Positions 1-8,985 of a stretch of 56,796 nt of DNA are shown here, one piece after another (position 1 is the stretch's first letter; every line of letters begins with the position of its first letter). The notes below the pieces were generated by a model, which did no database searches, had not been told where the DNA came from, and worked only from the letters and a program-made list of their open reading frames with translations. A program made the position numbers and the translations under genes. The stretch comes from Dehalococcoidia bacterium UBA6495 (lineage in GTDB: Bacteria; Chloroflexota; Dehalococcoidia; Lucifugimonadales; UBA826): positions 86,750 through 143,545 of the forward strand of contig DJMH01000036.1 of assembly GCA_002435305.1 (NCBI GenBank), read 5' to 3'.

Positions 1-268
1 TAACATCCCTAAATATATCTACACATAAGTTGACCCTGATGTACGAGGCTTGCTTTAGGAGAATCACTTAAAACTAAAATATCTTTAGTCTTTGACTCAT
101 ATTCAGGGTAAAAATCCTGCCTTCATAAATCTGAATATTTTGAGTTTAATTCGAACCGAGCGTCCCGTACCGATGATTTATTTACAAATAAATGTTAGTG
201 GACTAAGACAAGGCTAGGTTTAACGAAAGGTTAACGAGGAATTAAAATACGGTTATTAAAAAGAGGTC
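1..268. other. Intergenic edge region, no gene seen
   Basis: No convincing coding region is visible. The segment lies downstream of the histidine kinase and probably contains the promoter region of a leftward gene beyond the window edge. Its only clear structure is the 11-bp-period TTAA repeat at 220-257, listed separately. Confidence 0.5.
220..257. promoter_or_regulatory. Pho-box-like tandem repeat (11-bp period)
   Basis: The trinucleotide TTA recurs at 220, 231, 242 and 253, exactly 11 bp apart. The first two copies read TTAACGA and the third TTAAAAT; the fourth (TTATTAA) is weaker. PhoB/PhoP-type OmpR-family regulators bind tandem half-sites with this helical period, and in Bacillus PhoP sites the half-site is TT(A/T)ACA. 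A PhoR/PhoB-like pair is encoded immediately to the right. The likely target would be a leftward gene outside the window. The pattern is seen; the binding function is inferred. Confidence 0.4.
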
Positions 269-1696
269 TTAATTGGTACCGAAATTCCTAACCACGTGAA
301 GTCGGTTCAATAATGGCAAGGTAAAGTGAAAATTACTCCCCTCCCCTTCAATACTGTCAACATAGACCACCCCGCCGTGGGCCTGGACTATATGCTTAAC
401 AATGGCCAGGCCTAGCCCACTACCACCATCCCTGCGAGACCGATCAACTTTATAGAAACGTTCAAATAAATGAGGTAAGTGTTCAGTCCCAATACCGGAG
501 CCAGTATCTTGCACTGAAATTTCTAAAAATTCCTCATCAGACTTAGCACTTACTGTTACCTTGCCTTCATGTGAAGTGAATTTTGCAGAGTTCTGGAGCA
601 AATTAATCAGTATTTGAGTAATCTTCTGTTTATCTCCAAGTACCTCCACTGTATCTGCTATATTAGAAGATATGGTGGGGCAATTTTCAATCTGATCTAA
701 AATTATGGAAATAGTCTCAGCTACTAAAGATCTTACTTCGACAGGCTCGAGTTCAATATTTTCCTGACCACTTTCTAGTCTAGAAAGCTCCAGTAAATCT
801 GCTACCAAAGAGGTCATCCTATCGACGTCCTTATCGATTCTTTTAAGGAAATCACCGGCAATTCTTCGATCTTCGTATGCTCCATTCTCAAGCGTTTCAA
901 CCATAGCTTTTACCGAAGCTAGCGGACTCCTGAGTTCATGAGACACATTGCTTACGAATTCTTTGCGAGTATTTTCTAACTGCCGAATATTTGTTAAATC
1001 ATGGACAGTTATTAATACCCCTGCCTCTGAACCTGAACCCACCGGTGTTGTAGTCACGCTTAGATAACGTCTAATTTCTGGTATCTCAATCTCATCTTGT
1101 ATTGACTCTTTCGATTCAAAACAATCAGAGGCCATTCGGATTATTTCGAAATCCCTGATCACGTCAGCTAATCTCAAACCCAAATATGCTGAATTTTCTA
1201 AGTTAAAAATAGCTTGGGCAGTCTTATTTAATAAAGTGATCGTTCCATTTTCATCAGTAACGATCACCCCATCCCCCATAGTGTCCAGAAGGGCAGACAA
1301 AGTGTTTCTTTCTGAGGAAAGAGCAATAACCGTCCCAGATATAGTTTCCGCCATATGGTTGAAAGCATCTGATAAATCTGAGGTTTCATCCTTTGAAATT
1401 GAAGTGACCCTATGGTCTAGATCCCCTTCAGAAATCAAGGAAACCCCCGTGATTAATTTATTTATCGCTCGGTTGATCCTTCTGCTGGTATAAAGAATTA
1501 CCAGCAACGCGGCAAAGGTCGTCATTAGGCCAACCAATATCACAACGACTACTAATTCGCTAGCCTGATCCGAGTAAACCTCGTTCAGCCGATTAAATAT
1601 ATAGACACTCGAGAAAATGATGACGAAAGTCACCAAAACTAAAAAAACTGAAATTATTTTCCATAGAGGTGAGCTAAAAAAACTTAACACAGTCAT
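269..1696 (-). CDS. phoR: PhoR/WalK-type sensor histidine kinase
   Basis: Membrane sensor kinase of 475 residues that phosphorylates the OmpR-type regulator encoded just upstream. Two transmembrane helices (about residues 11-35 and 48-70) are separated by only a dozen residues, so there is almost no extracytoplasmic sensor. They are followed by a HAMP domain (about 70-122), a PAS domain (about 130-240), the HisKA dimerisation helix with phospho-acceptor His253 in VSHELRSPL, and a HATPase domain with DTGSGIG and GGSGLGLAIV. The architecture matches PhoR/WalK/ResE kinases. The phoR assignment rests on the partner regulator and the Pho-box-like repeat downstream, so the stimulus (phosphate) is inference. 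It follows the regulator gene by 15 bp, an evident operon. Confidence 0.85.
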   Translation of the reverse strand: MTVLSFFSSPLWKIISVFLVLVTFVIIFSSVYIFNRLNEVYSDQASELVVVVILVGLMTTFAALLVILYTSRRINRAINKLITGVSLISEGDLDHRVTSISKDETSDLSDAFNHMAETISGTVIALSSERNTLSALLDTMGDGVIVTDENGTITLLNKTAQAIFNLENSAYLGLRLADVIRDFEIIRMASDCFESKESIQDEIEIPEIRRYLSVTTTPVGSGSEAGVLITVHDLTNIRQLENTRKEFVSNVSHELRSPLASVKAMVETLENGAYEDRRIAGDFLKRIDKDVDRMTSLVADLLELSRLESGQENIELEPVEVRSLVAETISIILDQIENCPTISSNIADTVEVLGDKQKITQILINLLQNSAKFTSHEGKVTVSAKSDEEFLEISVQDTGSGIGTEHLPHLFERFYKVDRSRRDGGSGLGLAIVKHIVQAHGGVVYVDSIEGEGSNFHFTLPLLNRLHVVRNFGTN

Positions 1697-1711
1697 CCCC
1701 TGACAAATATA

Positions 1712-2401
1712 CTACCCGTCGAACCGGTACCCTAGCCCTCTTATTGTTACCAACTTTTTAGGCTGACTGGGGTTCGCCTCAATCTTCTCTCGAATCCATC
1801 TTACGTGAACATCTACAGTTCTAATGTCCCCAATAAATTCATTACCCCACAATTTTTCCAGAATCTGATCTCTTGTAAAGGCTCTGCCTTTATGTGAAGC
1901 CAAAAAATAAAGCAAATCAAATTCTTTGGGCTTCATAGAGATTTCCTCACCTCTGACTATGACTCTGTGACTGGTTAAGTGAATTTCCAATTCACCATAT
2001 TTTATATCTTCAAGATCATTTTCTACCGGATTTAAAGCCGCCCTTCTGAGAACGTTTCTAACTCTGGCAACAAGTTCCCTCATGCTAAAAGGTTTAGTTA
2101 GATAATCGTCGGCTCCAATTTCAAGACCCACAACCCGATCGATCTCCTCAGTCTTGGCTGAGATCATAAAAACTGGCATATCCAAATTCTTACGAAGAAT
2201 TCTGCAAACCTCAAATCCATCCATTTTGGGCAGCATAATATCCAACAACACTAAATCGGGCCTGATCTCTTGAGCCTTTTCTAAGCCTTCTTCCCCATCC
2301 ATTGAGGTAAATACATCGTACCCTTCTTGGGTTAAGCTATATTTCACCGCCTCCAAAATATTTTCTTCATCTTCAATAATGAGAATTTTTTCGCTGCTCA
2401 C
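1712..2401 (-). CDS. phoB: OmpR/PhoB-family response regulator
   Basis: DNA-binding response regulator of 229 residues, the normal length. It has an N-terminal receiver domain with the acidic pocket (IIEDEEN near residues 8-14), phospho-acceptor Asp54 in LLDIMLPKMDG and a switch Lys in LTKPF, and a C-terminal winged helix (about 130-229) ending RTVDVHVRWIREKIE and TIRGLGYRF. It is first in a two-gene operon with the histidine kinase. PhoB/RegX3-like is the best family guess; other OmpR-family roles such as cell-wall stress control cannot be excluded from sequence alone. Confidence 0.87.
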   Translation of the reverse strand: MSSEKILIIEDEENILEAVKYSLTQEGYDVFTSMDGEEGLEKAQEIRPDLVLLDIMLPKMDGFEVCRILRKNLDMPVFMISAKTEEIDRVVGLEIGADDYLTKPFSMRELVARVRNVLRRAALNPVENDLEDIKYGELEIHLTSHRVIVRGEEISMKPKEFDLLYFLASHKGRAFTRDQILEKLWGNEFIGDIRTVDVHVRWIREKIEANPSQPKKLVTIRGLGYRFDG

Positions 2402-2498
2402 TCCAAATCTCCCTGCTATTTGTGTGATCCTCTTAATTAATTACTAACATCAATTCATCAAATATGTAAGTCTCTAAATAAGATTACAAAGTAAGATG

Positions 2499-2542
2499 TA
2501 CATTGGATTTTTAAAAAATCCGGAATCAAACCTACATTGGAT
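2499..2542. repeat. Direct repeat TACATTGGAT upstream of the response regulator
   Basis: The decamer TACATTGGAT occurs at 2499-2508 and again at 2533-2542, 34 bp apart, in the non-coding gap between the Ldh-family gene end and the response-regulator start. The two copies flank an AT-rich palindrome at 2505-2521. They could be regulator half-sites for the phoB-like promoter; no function can be shown from sequence. Confidence 0.3.
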
Positions 2543-2594
2543 ATTTGAATTGCTCATTGCATATTGGTGCGAAATCACAAAAAGACTGTACCAT

Positions 2595-3725
2595 TTACAA
2601 TATTTTAACCATTGGAACAGATAGTTCACTGGTTATGTCTGTAAACCACTCCACAACTTCAGAGTGCAGAGGAATACCATTTACTTTTCTATCTTCTTCT
2701 TCCTCGTATTCAGAAAGCCCAGGATACATAACCCTATCCTGCCCGGGAGCAGGCGGCGTATCCTTCAAGACCTGAAGCATGTTATCCATGTTATCTTTGA
2801 ACAATTCAACATCGGTAAATGCCTCTATATTGTAAGCGCAAAAATAGTGGGAGCTTGTTCCTCCGGTCCTGCTGGTTTTACCCGAACCGATGACCATAGC
2901 ACTTATAGCCCCACTTAATCCCGTAGCTAATATTTCCGACATCAAACCAAAACCATAACCTTTGTGCGAACCTTGTTCTCTCGTTCCTCCTAAAGGTAGT
3001 TGATAAAAATCCCCACGGTCCGGCATTGGAACTTCGTCCCCTATAGGAGACCCATCCATCTGTGAAATCCAATTAGGAAGTAGATTGGCCCCGACACGAG
3101 CCGCAAGCCCTAGTTTATTACCTGCGATAGCAGAGGTAGCAGCATCAAAAAGGAATGGAGGATTTTTCCTTGCAGGCGCTGCTATCGCTATCGGATTGGT
3201 GCCCAATCTAGGCTCTGCACCAAACGTCGGAAGTACACTCATCCCCCCCGCTGTGGCAGTCATTCCTATCATATCTTCTTTAGCAGCTAGCATTGCATGA
3301 TGACCAATTGCACCGGAATGTCCGGCGTTGTGCATCGTCACAACACCTATCCCAACAGTTGTGGCTTTCTCAATGGCAATCCTCATTGCCTTAGGGCCCA
3401 ATATAACCGCCAAGCCACTATCCGCATCGATGGTTGCAGTACCTTGGGTCTCTCGTTCAATCTTCCAATCTGGACGAGGATTCAGATCTCCTGCATTGTA
3501 TCTCCCTACATAACTCCGAAGCATGTTAGATACTCCGTGGGTTTCCACTCCTCGAAGATCTGTTGCCACAAGCACACTAGCCCCCTCCTTCGCATCTTCC
3601 GGTACTACTCCCATCTTTTCAAAAATTTGGGTTACAGTTTCCTGCAGGGATTCATGGTCTACCTTGATGATATCTTCTTTTGGAACTTTAAATCGATCTA
3701 ACATGTTTTCCCAATCTACCTCCAT
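2595..3725 (-). CDS. Ldh-family NAD(P)-dependent 2-hydroxyacid dehydrogenase
   Basis: Member of the malate/L-lactate dehydrogenase-2 family, which oxidises 2-hydroxyacids such as malate, L-sulfolactate, ureidoglycolate or 2,3-diketo-L-gulonate with NAD(P). It is unrelated to classical Rossmann-fold MDH/LDH. About 376 residues, the usual size. Recognisable signatures are LRGVETHGVSNM near residue 60, the conserved histidine segment HNAGHSGAIGHHAM near 133-146, and RLGTNPIAIAAP near 175. The ATG at 3725 is preferred over a TTG one codon earlier, but neither has a strong ribosome-binding site. The gene sits 15 bp after the SelA-like gene and is probably co-transcribed with it. The true substrate is unknown; Ldh family and cytosolic location are firm, pathway is not. 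Confidence 0.85.
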   Translation of the reverse strand: MEVDWENMLDRFKVPKEDIIKVDHESLQETVTQIFEKMGVVPEDAKEGASVLVATDLRGVETHGVSNMLRSYVGRYNAGDLNPRPDWKIERETQGTATIDADSGLAVILGPKAMRIAIEKATTVGIGVVTMHNAGHSGAIGHHAMLAAKEDMIGMTATAGGMSVLPTFGAEPRLGTNPIAIAAPARKNPPFLFDAATSAIAGNKLGLAARVGANLLPNWISQMDGSPIGDEVPMPDRGDFYQLPLGGTREQGSHKGYGFGLMSEILATGLSGAISAMVIGSGKTSRTGGTSSHYFCAYNIEAFTDVELFKDNMDNMLQVLKDTPPAPGQDRVMYPGLSEYEEEEDRKVNGIPLHSEVVEWFTDITSELSVPMVKIL

Positions 3726-3740
3726 CAACCCAAGATAAAA

Positions 3741-4871
3741 CTAATTTTGAACCAGTAATTCCCGTAGTCTACCAATAACCATTTCCAATTCTGAGTCGGC
3801 AATGTTGAAAGGATCAACAGCTAACTCATCTGGTGTGCCCAAATTGCTGAGATATATCGGTGGGTCTCCTGCTACCATCTGTTTCCAAACCTCATCTCGT
3901 GACAACCCATTTCTGTCGGGGTCAAATGTAATTAAAGCCGTAGGTATAAGATAATCATATGGATCGAATTTGGTCTGCAACCCGACACCTGGAATTTCTA
4001 TCAAGGCATCCACAATTTGGTCACACATTTGCTGGTATCTTTTGTTTTCTTCTTTCTCATCTTCGGACAGAAATATTTCTAATGCTTTTGATAAACCGAT
4101 AATTTCCTCTTTTGCGACCTTCAAACCTCTACCTATAAATTGGTGGGGACTCGCGTTGGCATATGCAGCCTCAATGAGATCTGACCTGCCACACAGCACA
4201 CCAGTGCCTTGCGGGCCTCTTATTCCCTTGCCACCGCTGTAGATAACCATATCAGCCCCTTCTTTTATAAAGCGGGTAATGTTAGCTCTAGGAGGCAAGT
4301 ACGAAGCGGCGTCTACAATAACAGGTATTCCCTTAGAATGAGCTACTTCACATACATATTCAAAAGGCAAGGCTTTTCTGGTTATAAACGGTGAAAACAA
4401 ATATGCGACAGCAGCTGTGTTTTCGGTAAAAGCACCTTCCAACTCCCATGGTTGGCACCTGCGACCGTCCCCAATTTCTACAAATTTGGCCCCCACGGAC
4501 AGGTAACATTGATCATAAGGAAATCTATGGCTTCTATGTATGACAATTTCATTTTTCATCCCATTTGTATCTGGTAGTTTTTTCATTCTAATAGGATCAT
4601 TACCAGCAACTACCGCTGCTGCCTGCAGGATAAGACCTCCAGCTGCGCCACTGGTGACCATTCCGGCCTCTGCACCGGTGACAGCTGCTATTTGCTTACC
4701 AACAGCTATATTGAGTTCATCCATATTCACCATAGTGTTGGAGACTCGATTCATAGCATCCATTACTTCCGGTCTAAGTCTACTACCACCATAAGCAGTC
4801 ACTGTGCCAGTAGCAGATATAAGGGGACTGAGACCTAGAGATTCTAATATGTCTTTACCCGGGGAATACAT
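3741..4871 (-). CDS. SelA-like PLP-dependent enzyme (aminotransferase class V fold)
   Basis: Pyridoxal-phosphate enzyme of 376 residues related to selenocysteine synthase SelA and to D-glucosaminate-6-phosphate ammonia-lyase (DgaE). The PLP lysine is Lys215 in YSGGKGIRGPQGTG, and Asp187 in VIVDAASY would hold the pyridine nitrogen; TSGAAGGL near 74-80 fits the phosphate-binding turn. The ATG at 4871 is chosen because GAGG lies 9 bp upstream; an earlier in-frame start would add 17 unconvincing residues. It lacks the N-terminal tRNA-binding domain of true SelA and no other selenocysteine gene is present, so a small-molecule lyase or related role is likelier. It precedes the Ldh-family gene, suggesting a shared catabolic step (inference). 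Confidence 0.78.
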   Translation of the reverse strand: MYSPGKDILESLGLSPLISATGTVTAYGGSRLRPEVMDAMNRVSNTMVNMDELNIAVGKQIAAVTGAEAGMVTSGAAGGLILQAAAVVAGNDPIRMKKLPDTNGMKNEIVIHRSHRFPYDQCYLSVGAKFVEIGDGRRCQPWELEGAFTENTAAVAYLFSPFITRKALPFEYVCEVAHSKGIPVIVDAASYLPPRANITRFIKEGADMVIYSGGKGIRGPQGTGVLCGRSDLIEAAYANASPHQFIGRGLKVAKEEIIGLSKALEIFLSEDEKEENKRYQQMCDQIVDALIEIPGVGLQTKFDPYDYLIPTALITFDPDRNGLSRDEVWKQMVAGDPPIYLSNLGTPDELAVDPFNIADSELEMVIGRLRELLVQN

Positions 4872-4936
4872 TAGGGAAACCTCACACAATTCAATAACGG
4901 CATAGTAACGCGGATTATACACTGCCCGTTAGGAGT

Positions 4937-5965
4937 TTAAACTATGAACATCGCATCACCAAAGCTATAAAACCTATATCGGTTCTGGATCGCTTCTTTA
5001 TAGGCCTTTAAAACATTATCCCTGCCGGCAAGGGCACTGGTTAACATTAGCAAAGTAGATTTAGGCAAGTGGAAATTTGTGATTAAACTATCAACAACTC
5101 GAAATTGATATCCTGGTTTAATAAAAATATCAGCCCATCCGGAACCTGGATTTAAAGTAGGAGACAAATTAATTCTTGCGGCATTTTCCAGAAGCCTTAC
5201 CGCCGTGGTCCCTACAGATATAACCCTCCTTCCTTCAGTTTTCGCCAGATTTATTCTGTTACACACGTCTCGGGCAAGTTCCCAATATTCTGAATGCATT
5301 TTATGCTCTGAAGGATCATTGGTCTTCAGAGGCCGGAAGGAATCCCAACCTACATGAAGGGTTACAAATTCTAGCGACACTCCTTTCGCAGATATCCGGT
5401 TGAGTAAATTTTTTGTGAAATGAAGACCAGCAGTTGGGGCCGCGATACTTCCTTCTTTTTGAGCGTATACAGTCTGGTATCGGTCAGTAGGTACCATTGT
5501 TTCATGTATGTATGGGGGAAGAGGCAGTGACCCAAAATACTTGAAATTTAACTCAGATTCGAACTCAACTTCTCGACTACCATCAAGATATTGCTCCCGA
5601 ATTCTCCCAATTAATTGTTTGCCATCAGTTCCATTTATTAGAAATTTTGCCCCCTTTCTCATTCTTCGTCCCGGTTTAACTAAGGTCTTCCAAACATTAG
5701 GACTGTTCTGAGAAAGCAACAGTAGTTCGACTTTGCTCCCTCTATCCACTGTTGATCCATACATCCTAGCTGGTATGACCCTACTATCATTAAATACCAA
5801 CACATCCCCATGATTTAAATATTCAGAAATGTCATAGAATTTACGGTGCTTAATTCGGCCACTTTTTCGATCCAGTATCATGAGGCGTGAGTGATCTCTT
5901 GGTTCTGATGGAGATTGGGCAATTAATTCTTGTGGAAGTTTGTAGTCAAAATCAGCAGTCTTCAA
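4937..5965 (-). CDS. queA: S-adenosylmethionine:tRNA ribosyltransferase-isomerase
   Basis: QueA transfers and isomerises the ribosyl moiety of S-adenosylmethionine onto preQ1 in tRNA anticodons, giving epoxyqueuosine. 342 residues, full length. Family hallmarks are FDYKLPQELIAQ at the N terminus, MILDRKSG, VLVFNDSRVIPAR, GSIAAPTAGLHFT near the middle, LHVGWDSFRP and SLITNFHLPKSTLLML near the C terminus. The start is a TTG at 5965, giving the canonical N terminus. The next enzyme of the pathway, QueG, is encoded at 49336-50508, supporting an active queuosine pathway. The divergent gap 5966-6116 probably holds its promoter. Confidence 0.95.
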   Translation of the reverse strand: MKTADFDYKLPQELIAQSPSEPRDHSRLMILDRKSGRIKHRKFYDISEYLNHGDVLVFNDSRVIPARMYGSTVDRGSKVELLLLSQNSPNVWKTLVKPGRRMRKGAKFLINGTDGKQLIGRIREQYLDGSREVEFESELNFKYFGSLPLPPYIHETMVPTDRYQTVYAQKEGSIAAPTAGLHFTKNLLNRISAKGVSLEFVTLHVGWDSFRPLKTNDPSEHKMHSEYWELARDVCNRINLAKTEGRRVISVGTTAVRLLENAARINLSPTLNPGSGWADIFIKPGYQFRVVDSLITNFHLPKSTLLMLTSALAGRDNVLKAYKEAIQNRYRFYSFGDAMFIV

Positions 5966-6116
5966 ATTTAGTGCCTATAGAAATCCGATGTTTATTCAAT
6001 TCTTTAATTCTACAAGAACAGTACATACAAAAAGTAAGATAAAGCCCCCGTAATTGGTAGAATAGGTTGATCGGTTTCAACGAACGTTGGACAAGTTTAA
6101 ATAAGAGGTGTTATAC

Positions 6117-6989
6117 ATGAGCCAATTTTATCCTGAAGACAAATGGGTCGTTGCAAATGATCTTAATATTCATTACCTTGACTGGGGTGGCGACAAAACA
6201 AAGAAACCTCTCATATTGATGCATGGTATTGGTGGTCATGCTCATCTTTTTGATGAAATATCCCCTGAATTTTCAGACAAGTGGCACGTTGTAGCCATAG
6301 ATGCTCGAGGTTGCGGCGATAGCGATTGGAGCAGAGGGGGTTACTCGGTTCAGAACTTTGCTTCCGACTTAGCCGCTTTTGCCAATGTCACCGGTCTATA
6401 CCCATTTGATTATTATGGCCATTCCCAAGGGTCCAGAATAGGCATAGCTTTGGGGGCATATTACGGGGATTTTATTTCCCACTTGGCATTGGGAGATTAT
6501 GGGCCAATGCCGGACCCTTCCCCTGCCGGTAAAGCCACAGCTAACCAAAGAATGACAAAGGGCGCAAAAGAAAAACCTAGAGGGTTTTTCACACCTGAAC
6601 AAGCATTTGATTGGCATAAAGAGTCCGAGCCCACTTTAAACAACGACCAATTATGGCAAGTTGTTAAATACACCTATCGCACAAATTGGGATGGAATACT
6701 CATACCGAAAACCGATCCAGAGATAAAGTGGCTTTTAGGTAGAACCGCCCTTAAAGAAGGAGAATTCCTGTGGGACTGTGTATCGAGAATATCCTGCAAT
6801 ACAATGATTGTCAGGGGCGAAACCTCTACTGTGCTAGATCTTAATCAAGCCAATGAAATGGCCACTAAGATACCTTCTAATAAAGGTATTGTTAAAGAAA
6901 TAGATGGTGCCGGACACGGTCTTCATAGTGAAAATCGTGAAGGAACGGTTAAGGCATTGAGAGAATTTTTCTCCGGCCAAAACAGTTAA
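6117..6989 (+). CDS. Alpha/beta-hydrolase family protein
   Basis: Cytosolic alpha/beta-hydrolase of 290 residues. It shows the oxyanion-hole motif HGIGG (residues 36-40), the nucleophile elbow GHSQGSRIG with Ser103, and a C-terminal histidine in GAGHGLHSE. The fold covers esterases, epoxide hydrolases and C-C bond hydrolases; the substrate cannot be named. The ATG at 6117 is preferred to a GTG at 6108 because AGAGG lies 8 bp before it. The gene is 11 bp upstream of the BrkB-like gene, so the two are probably co-transcribed, without any obvious functional link. Confidence 0.82.
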   Translation: MSQFYPEDKWVVANDLNIHYLDWGGDKTKKPLILMHGIGGHAHLFDEISPEFSDKWHVVAIDARGCGDSDWSRGGYSVQNFASDLAAFANVTGLYPFDYYGHSQGSRIGIALGAYYGDFISHLALGDYGPMPDPSPAGKATANQRMTKGAKEKPRGFFTPEQAFDWHKESEPTLNNDQLWQVVKYTYRTNWDGILIPKTDPEIKWLLGRTALKEGEFLWDCVSRISCNTMIVRGETSTVLDLNQANEMATKIPSNKGIVKEIDGAGHGLHSENREGTVKALREFFSGQNS

Positions 6990-7000
6990 GAATTATATCG

Positions 7001-7912
7001 ATGTCCCTGAATAGCATCATAAATTTCCTTTATGAAGCCGTTACCGATTTTTTATCTAAAAATTGTGTTTCTATGGCCGCAGCTATTTCCTTTTACGCAT
7101 TGTTTTCATTGTTTCCACTGGGTTTGGCTGTGGTATCGGTAATGGCATTCATCATTGGCCCAGACAGTGACAGAACCGAGTTAGCTATCCAAATGGCGGA
7201 AGTTCTGCCTGTTTCAAGTGATTTAATTGGTTCAACCATGGAAGGTATAGTGAAAGCTCGTACAATCACCGGGATTGCCAGTTTTCTTGGATTGATATGG
7301 GCCTCGTCGGCTGCTTTTGGGGCTATTAGAAGAGGAATCAATACAGCCTGGGGAGTAACACGTCCCAGACCTTTCCTCAGGGAAAGGTTGATAGATATCG
7401 GTTTAGTTTTTGGTGCAGGCATATTGGTGTTGATAATCCTTTTGACTGCGCCTATCATCTCCTTCGTAACAGATCTTTTCGAATATTTTGATCCAGGCGG
7501 AGATTTCCAAATAGATTTTGTTCTTGGCTTAGTAGTCCGATTAATTTCACCAATATTGGCGTTCATATCTATACTGATACTTTATGCATGGATGCCAAAT
7601 ATAAAAGTAAGAATGCAATATGTGATACCCGGAGCCCTTATTGCCACTTTAGGGTTTATTACCGGGCAGTGGTGTTTCATATGGGTGGTGAGTACGTTCT
7701 CCCTTTACAACGCAGTTTATGGATCTGTGGGAGCACTTTTAGCTTTGCTGGCATGGCTTTATATCTCCGCCATTATATTACTTTTTGGAGCGCAACTTAC
7801 ATCGATGTTCCATAAATATGGCGTTGAAGAAGATGAAAAAAGCAGATTAGATAGAATGTTCCTTGCTTTAAAAAGAAGGGGTAATTTGATTGTTCGTTCG
7901 ATTAAACCTTAA
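7001..7912 (+). CDS. YihY/BrkB family inner-membrane protein
   Basis: Integral membrane protein of 303 residues from the YihY/virulence-factor BrkB family. Signatures are SMAAAISFYALFSLFP at the first helix, ASSAAFGAIRRGINTAWGV near residue 105, and a C-terminal YGSVGALLALLAWLYISA segment. About six transmembrane helices are visible. The family was once called ribonuclease BN by mistake; its biochemical role is still unsettled. Its last codons overlap the TTG start of the downstream HtrA gene by 23 bp, indicating translational coupling. Confidence 0.87.
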   Translation: MSLNSIINFLYEAVTDFLSKNCVSMAAAISFYALFSLFPLGLAVVSVMAFIIGPDSDRTELAIQMAEVLPVSSDLIGSTMEGIVKARTITGIASFLGLIWASSAAFGAIRRGINTAWGVTRPRPFLRERLIDIGLVFGAGILVLIILLTAPIISFVTDLFEYFDPGGDFQIDFVLGLVVRLISPILAFISILILYAWMPNIKVRMQYVIPGALIATLGFITGQWCFIWVVSTFSLYNAVYGSVGALLALLAWLYISAIILLFGAQLTSMFHKYGVEEDEKSRLDRMFLALKRRGNLIVRSIKP

Positions 7913-8984
7913 AAATATTCGCTCTTTCCTCTTGGTAGTCGCCATTTTGGCAAGTTATGCTTGTTCTACTAATGAGACTCGATCTCCTGTCGTCGATTCA
8001 AATGACTTTACTGAGGAAATCACACTTGAAAATACTCATTTAATTAAAAGCCCACTCGTTACACAAAATTTGTTCCCCCTAGCCGATTTAGTTGAAAATG
8101 TCCAAAAATCTGTTGTATCCATATCCGTAGACATAGTTTCAAGGGGCCGCTTCTTTTTTGCTGATGAAGGATCTGGAACCGGCATAATCATCAGTAATGA
8201 TGGGTATATTGTTACCAATTATCATGTGATACAAAATACATCTGATATAGAAGTATCTCTATCGGATGGCGGAAACTATTCAGCTGAAATAGTTGGTCTT
8301 GATGTTTTAACTGATCTCGCGGTGATAAAAATAGAGGCGGACAATCTTTCTACAATTAAATTTGGGGAATCCAGTGCACTTAGACCTGGAGATTGGGTAT
8401 TTACGATTGGGAACGCATTGGGTTTGAGGGGTGGCCCAAGCGTGACATTCGGTGTCATAAGCGGTGTCGGAAGAACAGTTCAGACTGAAAGAGGAGATTT
8501 ATACGACATGATCCAACATGACGCTGCTATTAATCAAGGTAATAGCGGGGGCCCATTAGTTAGTGCCAAGGGAGAAGTAATAGGTATAAATACAGCCGTC
8601 TACAGTGGTGCACAAGGAATAGGGTTTTCCGTCTCTTCTTCAGTTGCGCAGCCGATAATTCATAGTTTGATAAAAGATGGAAAGGTAACCAGACCATTAA
8701 TAGGTCTTCGTGGTATAAATGCAACCAATACAATTTCAAGCAGATACGATTTAGGTGTCTCGGAAGGTATTTTCATAACCCAGATATCCCCAGATGGTCC
8801 GGCTGATAAAGGAAAACTAAAAGTGGGCGATGTGATAACGACAGTTGATGGAGTCTCTACTCCAACTATGTCAGAGTTCTTGCCGCTCCTATGGAGTTAC
8901 GGTGTCGGCGATACAGTGACATTGACCTATATTTCGGAAAAATCTCCCCTAGTAACAGAAATCACCCTGGATGAAAGACCTTGA
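7890..8984 (+). CDS. HtrA/DegP-type trypsin-like serine protease with PDZ domain
   Basis: Envelope protease of 364 residues. An N-terminal hydrophobic segment (about residues 11-24) ends at Cys25 in ASYACST, compatible with a weak lipobox, so it is membrane-anchored or a lipoprotein. The protease domain carries His112 (TNYHVI), Asp142 (LTDLAVI) and Ser219 (NQGNSGGPLV), a complete triad. A single PDZ domain follows at about 265-360 with GIFITQISPDGPADKGKL. The start is TTG at 7890, supported by GAAGGGG 8 bp upstream, inside the BrkB-like gene. HtrA proteins degrade misfolded extracytoplasmic proteins. Confidence 0.9.
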   Translation: MFVRLNLKNIRSFLLVVAILASYACSTNETRSPVVDSNDFTEEITLENTHLIKSPLVTQNLFPLADLVENVQKSVVSISVDIVSRGRFFFADEGSGTGIIISNDGYIVTNYHVIQNTSDIEVSLSDGGNYSAEIVGLDVLTDLAVIKIEADNLSTIKFGESSALRPGDWVFTIGNALGLRGGPSVTFGVISGVGRTVQTERGDLYDMIQHDAAINQGNSGGPLVSAKGEVIGINTAVYSGAQGIGFSVSSSVAQPIIHSLIKDGKVTRPLIGLRGINATNTISSRYDLGVSEGIFITQISPDGPADKGKLKVGDVITTVDGVSTPTMSEFLPLLWSYGVGDTVTLTYISEKSPLVTEITLDERP

Positions 8985-8985
8985 A

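Noticed and set aside
1..67. Open frame on the minus strand from a GTG at 67 running off the left edge
   Set aside because: Only 22 codons, no recognisable residues and no ribosome-binding site; cannot be supported.
2505..2521. Perfect AT palindrome GGATTTTT/AAAAATCC as a terminator
   Set aside because: A loop of one base and no GC stem or U tract; more likely chance in AT-rich DNA or part of the repeat-flanked upstream region.
4937..5965. A preQ1 riboswitch near queA
   Set aside because: No aptamer consensus was found in the queA upstream region; the pathway link with queG is metabolic only.
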